Of a stretch of 64,000 bases of DNA, positions 61,201-64,000 are shown piece by piece. Position 1 is the stretch's first letter; each line of letters begins with the position of its first letter. The stretch comes from Billgrantia montanilacus (GTDB taxonomy: Bacteria; Pseudomonadota; Gammaproteobacteria; Pseudomonadales; Halomonadaceae). The position numbers and the translations under genes were made by a program. Location: assembly GCF_003336675.1 (NCBI RefSeq), contig NZ_QPII01000005.1:230277-294276 (forward strand), read 5' to 3'. Under the pieces are notes generated by a model. The model was given only the letters and a program-made list of their open reading frames with translations, did not search any database and was not told the origin of the DNA.

Positions 61201-61682
61201 AGACCTTCGTCACCGACCAGCTGATCAACTGGTCGCTGTCGGATACGGTCACACGGGTGGTGCTCATATTCGGCGTGGCCTACGGCTCGGACCATCGATT
61301 GGTCCATCGCCTGCTGCGCGAGGCGGCCGACGAGAATCCGCGCGTGCTGGCCGAGCCCGAGCCGCAGGTCTTCTTCATGGACTATGGCGAGAGCACGCTG
61401 AACTTCGAGCTCCGCGTCTTCGTCAATTCCCTCGGGGATCGGCTCTATGCCACCGACGAGATCAATTGCCGGGTCGGTGAGCTGTTTGCCGAGCACGAAG
61501 TGGATATCGCCTTCAACCAGCTCGACGTATGGCTGCATCGTCACGATGGCGTCAGCAAGAAGGTGTTGAGTGAGCCGGGCGGTGAACGGGTCGATCCTTC
61601 TCATCCCGCTCCCGGGGCCCCTGGCGACCCCGGTGACATCAGCGCAGGTGACAGCGACGGTGGCGGGGATGGCGGGCGTTAG
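58257..61682 (+). CDS. MscK/KefA-type mechanosensitive channel
   Basis: 1141 residues starting at GTG 58257 (AGAGG upstream). A signal peptide, a long periplasmic coiled coil (about 40-450), about eight to eleven membrane helices and a C-terminal MscS core ([32 protein letters not shown], then [23 protein letters not shown]) match the MscK family. The last 40 residues are Gly/Asp/Pro-rich. It releases osmolytes on hypo-osmotic shock, fitting a halophile. Confidence 0.93.
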   Translation: [1141 protein letters not shown]

Positions 61683-61692
61683 GTGCGCCTGA

Positions 61693-62466
61693 CTAGTCTT
61701 TCTCTCCCCGCACGGCGTGCATCAGGAACTCCCGGTTGCCGTCGCCGCCAAGCAGGGGGCTCTCCTGCCAGTGGAGGATGCGGAAACCGGCGTCAGCGCA
61801 GCTGCTGCGAAGCCGCGTTTCCACGGCGAGGTAGCTTGCCGGATCCTTCACGATGCCGCGGCCATCAACGCCGCCCGCGCCGAGTTCGAACTGCGGCTTG
61901 ACCAGGCTCAGCAGTTCACCGCCGGGGCGCAGCAGGCGGGAGAGCTGCGGCAGTATCAGCGTCTGGGAAATGAAGGAAACATCCATTACCGCGATGTCGG
62001 GTCCCTCGGCGCCCTGGGCGGCAAGAGCCGCCTGGAGTCGCGGTTCGTCGGCCATGGCCCGGGCGTTGAGACCTTCCAGGCAGGTGACCCGTGGTTCGCC
62101 GCGCAGCTCCGGGTCCAGCTGGCCGTGGCCTACCTCCACGCCGACCACATGGCGGGCACCGTAGCGCAGCGCGCAATCGGTGAAGCCGCCGGTGGACTGG
62201 CCCACGTCCAGTACCAGCCTGTCTCCGAAATCGAGCCCCAGCGCCTCGATCAATGCCTCTAGCTTGAGTCCTGCACGCGATACATAGCGCTCTTCCGGGT
62301 CTTCCGCGACCTTGAGGCGGCAATCCTCGGCCAGTTTTTCGCTTGGCTTGTCGAGCACCCGGCCGCTGCTGGCAACGCTGACGCGGCCGTTGCGGATCAG
62401 TCGCTGGGCCCGCGTACGCGAACGGGCGAGGCCCTGGCTGACGAGTAGCTGGTCGAGGCGGGGCAT
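61693..62466 (-). CDS. tlyA: TlyA-family rRNA 2'-O-methyltransferase
   Basis: 257 residues. S4 RNA-binding domain (RLDQLLVSQGLARSRTRAQRLIRNGRVSV) then the FtsJ-like SAM domain (RLVLDVGQSTGGFTDCALRYGARHVVGVEVGHGQL, IAVMDVSFISQTLILPQL, LSLVKPQFELG). The KDKE-type catalytic set is compatible. It probably methylates 16S/23S rRNA; the family is also labelled hemolysin A. GGAG precedes the ATG. Confidence 0.93.
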   Translation of the reverse strand: MPRLDQLLVSQGLARSRTRAQRLIRNGRVSVASSGRVLDKPSEKLAEDCRLKVAEDPEERYVSRAGLKLEALIEALGLDFGDRLVLDVGQSTGGFTDCALRYGARHVVGVEVGHGQLDPELRGEPRVTCLEGLNARAMADEPRLQAALAAQGAEGPDIAVMDVSFISQTLILPQLSRLLRPGGELLSLVKPQFELGAGGVDGRGIVKDPASYLAVETRLRSSCADAGFRILHWQESPLLGGDGNREFLMHAVRGEKD

Positions 62467-62569
62467 GGGCGTCTCCGGCAGTAAGGGGTGGCCAGAAGGA
62501 AGGTGGCAAGAAGCTGGACCGGCATTATGGCATACTCATTTCGTTAGCCGGTTAACAGAAGGGGGCAGG

Positions 62570-63607
62570 ATGGGGCGCGTACCGGGCGGGGCAATGGCGA
62601 GATCATTGGGCATCGGAGCGCTGGGAGGACTGCTGTTCCAGCTCACCGGCCTGCCGCTGGCCTGGATGTTGGGTCCGCTGGTGGCCAACCTGCTGGTTTC
62701 GGCGCGGGGCGTCGATGTTCGTATTCCCGAAGGCCTGCGTGAGGCCTTTCTCGGCGTGCTTGGCCTGGTGCTGGGTAGCCAGGTTACGCCGCAGCTGGCC
62801 GAGCGGGTGCTGGACTGGCCGCTGTCGGCGGCACTGCTGCTCTTCGGTGTGGCGGTCTCCACCACGGCAGCGGCAGCCTGGTACCGACGCTGCGGCTTCG
62901 ACCCGGTGAGCGCCTGGTACGCTTCGGCGCCCGGGGCCATGACAGCGATGATTCTCATGGGCGAGAAGTGCGGCGGCGATCCCCAGCGTATCGCCATTGC
63001 CCAGTCGCTGCGCATTATCCTGGTGGTGCTGTGGTTGCCACCCCTGTTCTGGCTCTGGGAAGGCGGTGCCGCCACCCAGGTCGAAGAGACGGCGGTGGTG
63101 TCGGCTCACCTCTGGATGCTGTTGATGTTGCCGCTGCTGATCGTACTGGGCAACCGGCTACGGCTGCCCAGCGCGTCCCTCTTGGCACCGCTGCTGTTCG
63201 CTGCGGTGCTGTCCGGCTTCGATATTGCCAGTCTCCAGCTCCCCGGTTGGGGCCTGAACGTGATGCTCTGGGTGCTGGGCAGTGCCATAGGCTCGCGGTT
63301 CCGGGGCTTGTCCCGGGCGCGCCTGGGTCGCTACCTGCTTGAAGCCGGCGTTGCGACGTTGCTGGCGCTTGGGGTACTGGCGCTGTTCGCCGAGGCGATC
63401 CATCGGCTGATCGGCGTGCCTCGCGACGTCGCCCTGCTGGCGCTGGCGCCAGGCGGCATCGGCGAGATGGCGATACTCGCCGTGGCGCTGGACATCGATC
63501 CTGTTTTCGTCGCCTTTCACCACCTGCTGAGAATGGTTGCCCTGATGGTGTTTGCGCCCTTCTGGGCGCGATATTTGATCAGCAGGGGAGTGCCAGGCAG
63601 CCGCTGA
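62570..63607 (+). CDS. AbrB-family (putative ammonia monooxygenase-type) permease
   Basis: 345 residues from ATG 62570. About ten membrane helices in two homologous halves: GALGGLLFQLTGLPLAWMLGPL, APGAMTAMILMGEKCGGDP and a second LAPGGIGEMAILAVALDIDPVFVAFHHLLR. These are the repeat motifs of the AbrB duplication family. Substrate is unknown; the ammonia monooxygenase label of old databases is not supported by a catalytic site. It overlaps no neighbour; tlyA is divergent. Confidence 0.85.
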   Translation: MGRVPGGAMARSLGIGALGGLLFQLTGLPLAWMLGPLVANLLVSARGVDVRIPEGLREAFLGVLGLVLGSQVTPQLAERVLDWPLSAALLLFGVAVSTTAAAAWYRRCGFDPVSAWYASAPGAMTAMILMGEKCGGDPQRIAIAQSLRIILVVLWLPPLFWLWEGGAATQVEETAVVSAHLWMLLMLPLLIVLGNRLRLPSASLLAPLLFAAVLSGFDIASLQLPGWGLNVMLWVLGSAIGSRFRGLSRARLGRYLLEAGVATLLALGVLALFAEAIHRLIGVPRDVALLALAPGGIGEMAILAVALDIDPVFVAFHHLLRMVALMVFAPFWARYLISRGVPGSR

Positions 63608-63631
63608 GGTGCGACATCGCGCCCGGTCTTA

Positions 63632-63893
63632 GGCTCTGTCCGAAAACTGGCTGCGCTCGGCCATACGGCGTTAAAAATCGGCTCAAAGTACTCATTTACA
63701 CCCCGTAAACTCCGCTTTGGACTCGCGACATCCCTGTCGCTCGCTCTTCGAGCAGCGGAGCTGCCCAAATCGGCCGTCCTGCCGATTTGTCGCCGATTTT
63801 TGCCTTGCGACCCACAGGGATGTGGGAAGTGCGTTGGCCCGTAGGGAACGGGCCTAGCCCTGGCCTTCGCTCGCCGACTTTTCAGACAAAGCC
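63632..63893. mobile_element. MITE-like element, family A, long form (262 bp)
   Basis: Terminal inverted repeats GGCTCTGTCCGAAAA and, inverted, GGCTTTGTCTGAAAA. Most of its length is the reverse complement of the copy at 33284, with an extra roughly 60-bp internal segment. No ORF and no clear target duplication. The last 107 bases of the window show no gene. Confidence 0.82.
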
Positions 63894-64000
63894 TTGTGTC
63901 TCTCCGGGCTTGTTGATTAGCTACCAGCAGGCCTTGGCATCAGGGTGAGCATCCACAAAGCCTGAGGCGCTACAGCCTGGGACCTAGATTATGCCCCCTG

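Noticed and set aside
1..64000. CRISPR arrays, rRNA and complete tRNA genes
   Set aside because: No regularly spaced short repeats, no rRNA signature and no full cloverleaf were found by reading; a covariance scan would be the decisive check.

Overview
The window looks like a chromosomal segment of a moderately halophilic gammaproteobacterium, most likely Halomonas or a close relative. This rests on the high GC content, the YqjD/YqjE/YqjK trio, UmuDC, OMPLA, a MscK-like channel and the overall gene style. No marker gene fixes the genus.

Left third (1 to about 25.2 kb): a mosaic mobile island. It holds a DUF932 gene, an AlpA-type regulator, an inovirus-type Gp2/YagK-like HUH replication protein, and a tightly overlapping defence-like operon: SNF2-type helicase, class-beta DNA methyltransferase, zeta-toxin-like P-loop kinase, a 64-residue protein, and a Res-type helicase/nuclease. 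Downstream are a secreted AT-rich orphan, a DUF726 hydrolase, a WYL regulator, a degenerate DUF2201 protein, several Cys-rich small proteins and an intact P4-type integrase. IS21, IS3 and integrase fragments lie among these genes, which points to repeated rounds of integration and decay. The right edge is marked by a short RNA-gene-like 3' end followed by a strong terminator at 25.19-25.25 kb.

Middle (25.3-34.4 kb): core-type genes. These are pirin, an MHYT-PAS-GGDEF-EAL protein, PAP2 phosphatase, SOS-controlled umuDC and a lysozyme-family protein. Two regulatory RNA loci stand out. One is a pair of tandem SAM-II-like riboswitch aptamers on the minus strand, upstream of a small orphan gene. 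The other is a CsrB/RsmY-like sRNA with a GacA-type upstream box, many GGA motifs and a terminator, between the PAP2 gene and umuC.

34.5-46.2 kb: a two-armed gene cluster that reads as a lipid-release and lipid-oxygenation pathway. It contains a lipase, a patatin lipoprotein, two membrane-anchored di-heme c-type cytochromes each paired with a paralogous small membrane protein, an alpha-dioxygenase/cyclooxygenase-superfamily heme protein, an orphan protein and a [4Fe-4S] Old Yellow Enzyme. MITE-like elements sit between the arms and inside both arms. This is my best candidate for an undescribed system, possibly a bacterial oxylipin pathway.

Right third (46.2-64 kb): housekeeping and envelope genes. 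These are a GGDEF-EAL protein, a DUF3617 protein, an RND efflux pair with a palindromic operator candidate, a BaiN-type flavoprotein, a TetR-type regulator, CopD, yqjDEK, pldA, a MscK-like channel, tlyA and an AbrB-family permease. The window ends in a 262-bp MITE that is an inverted copy of the one at 33.3 kb. No tRNA, rRNA or CRISPR array was seen.
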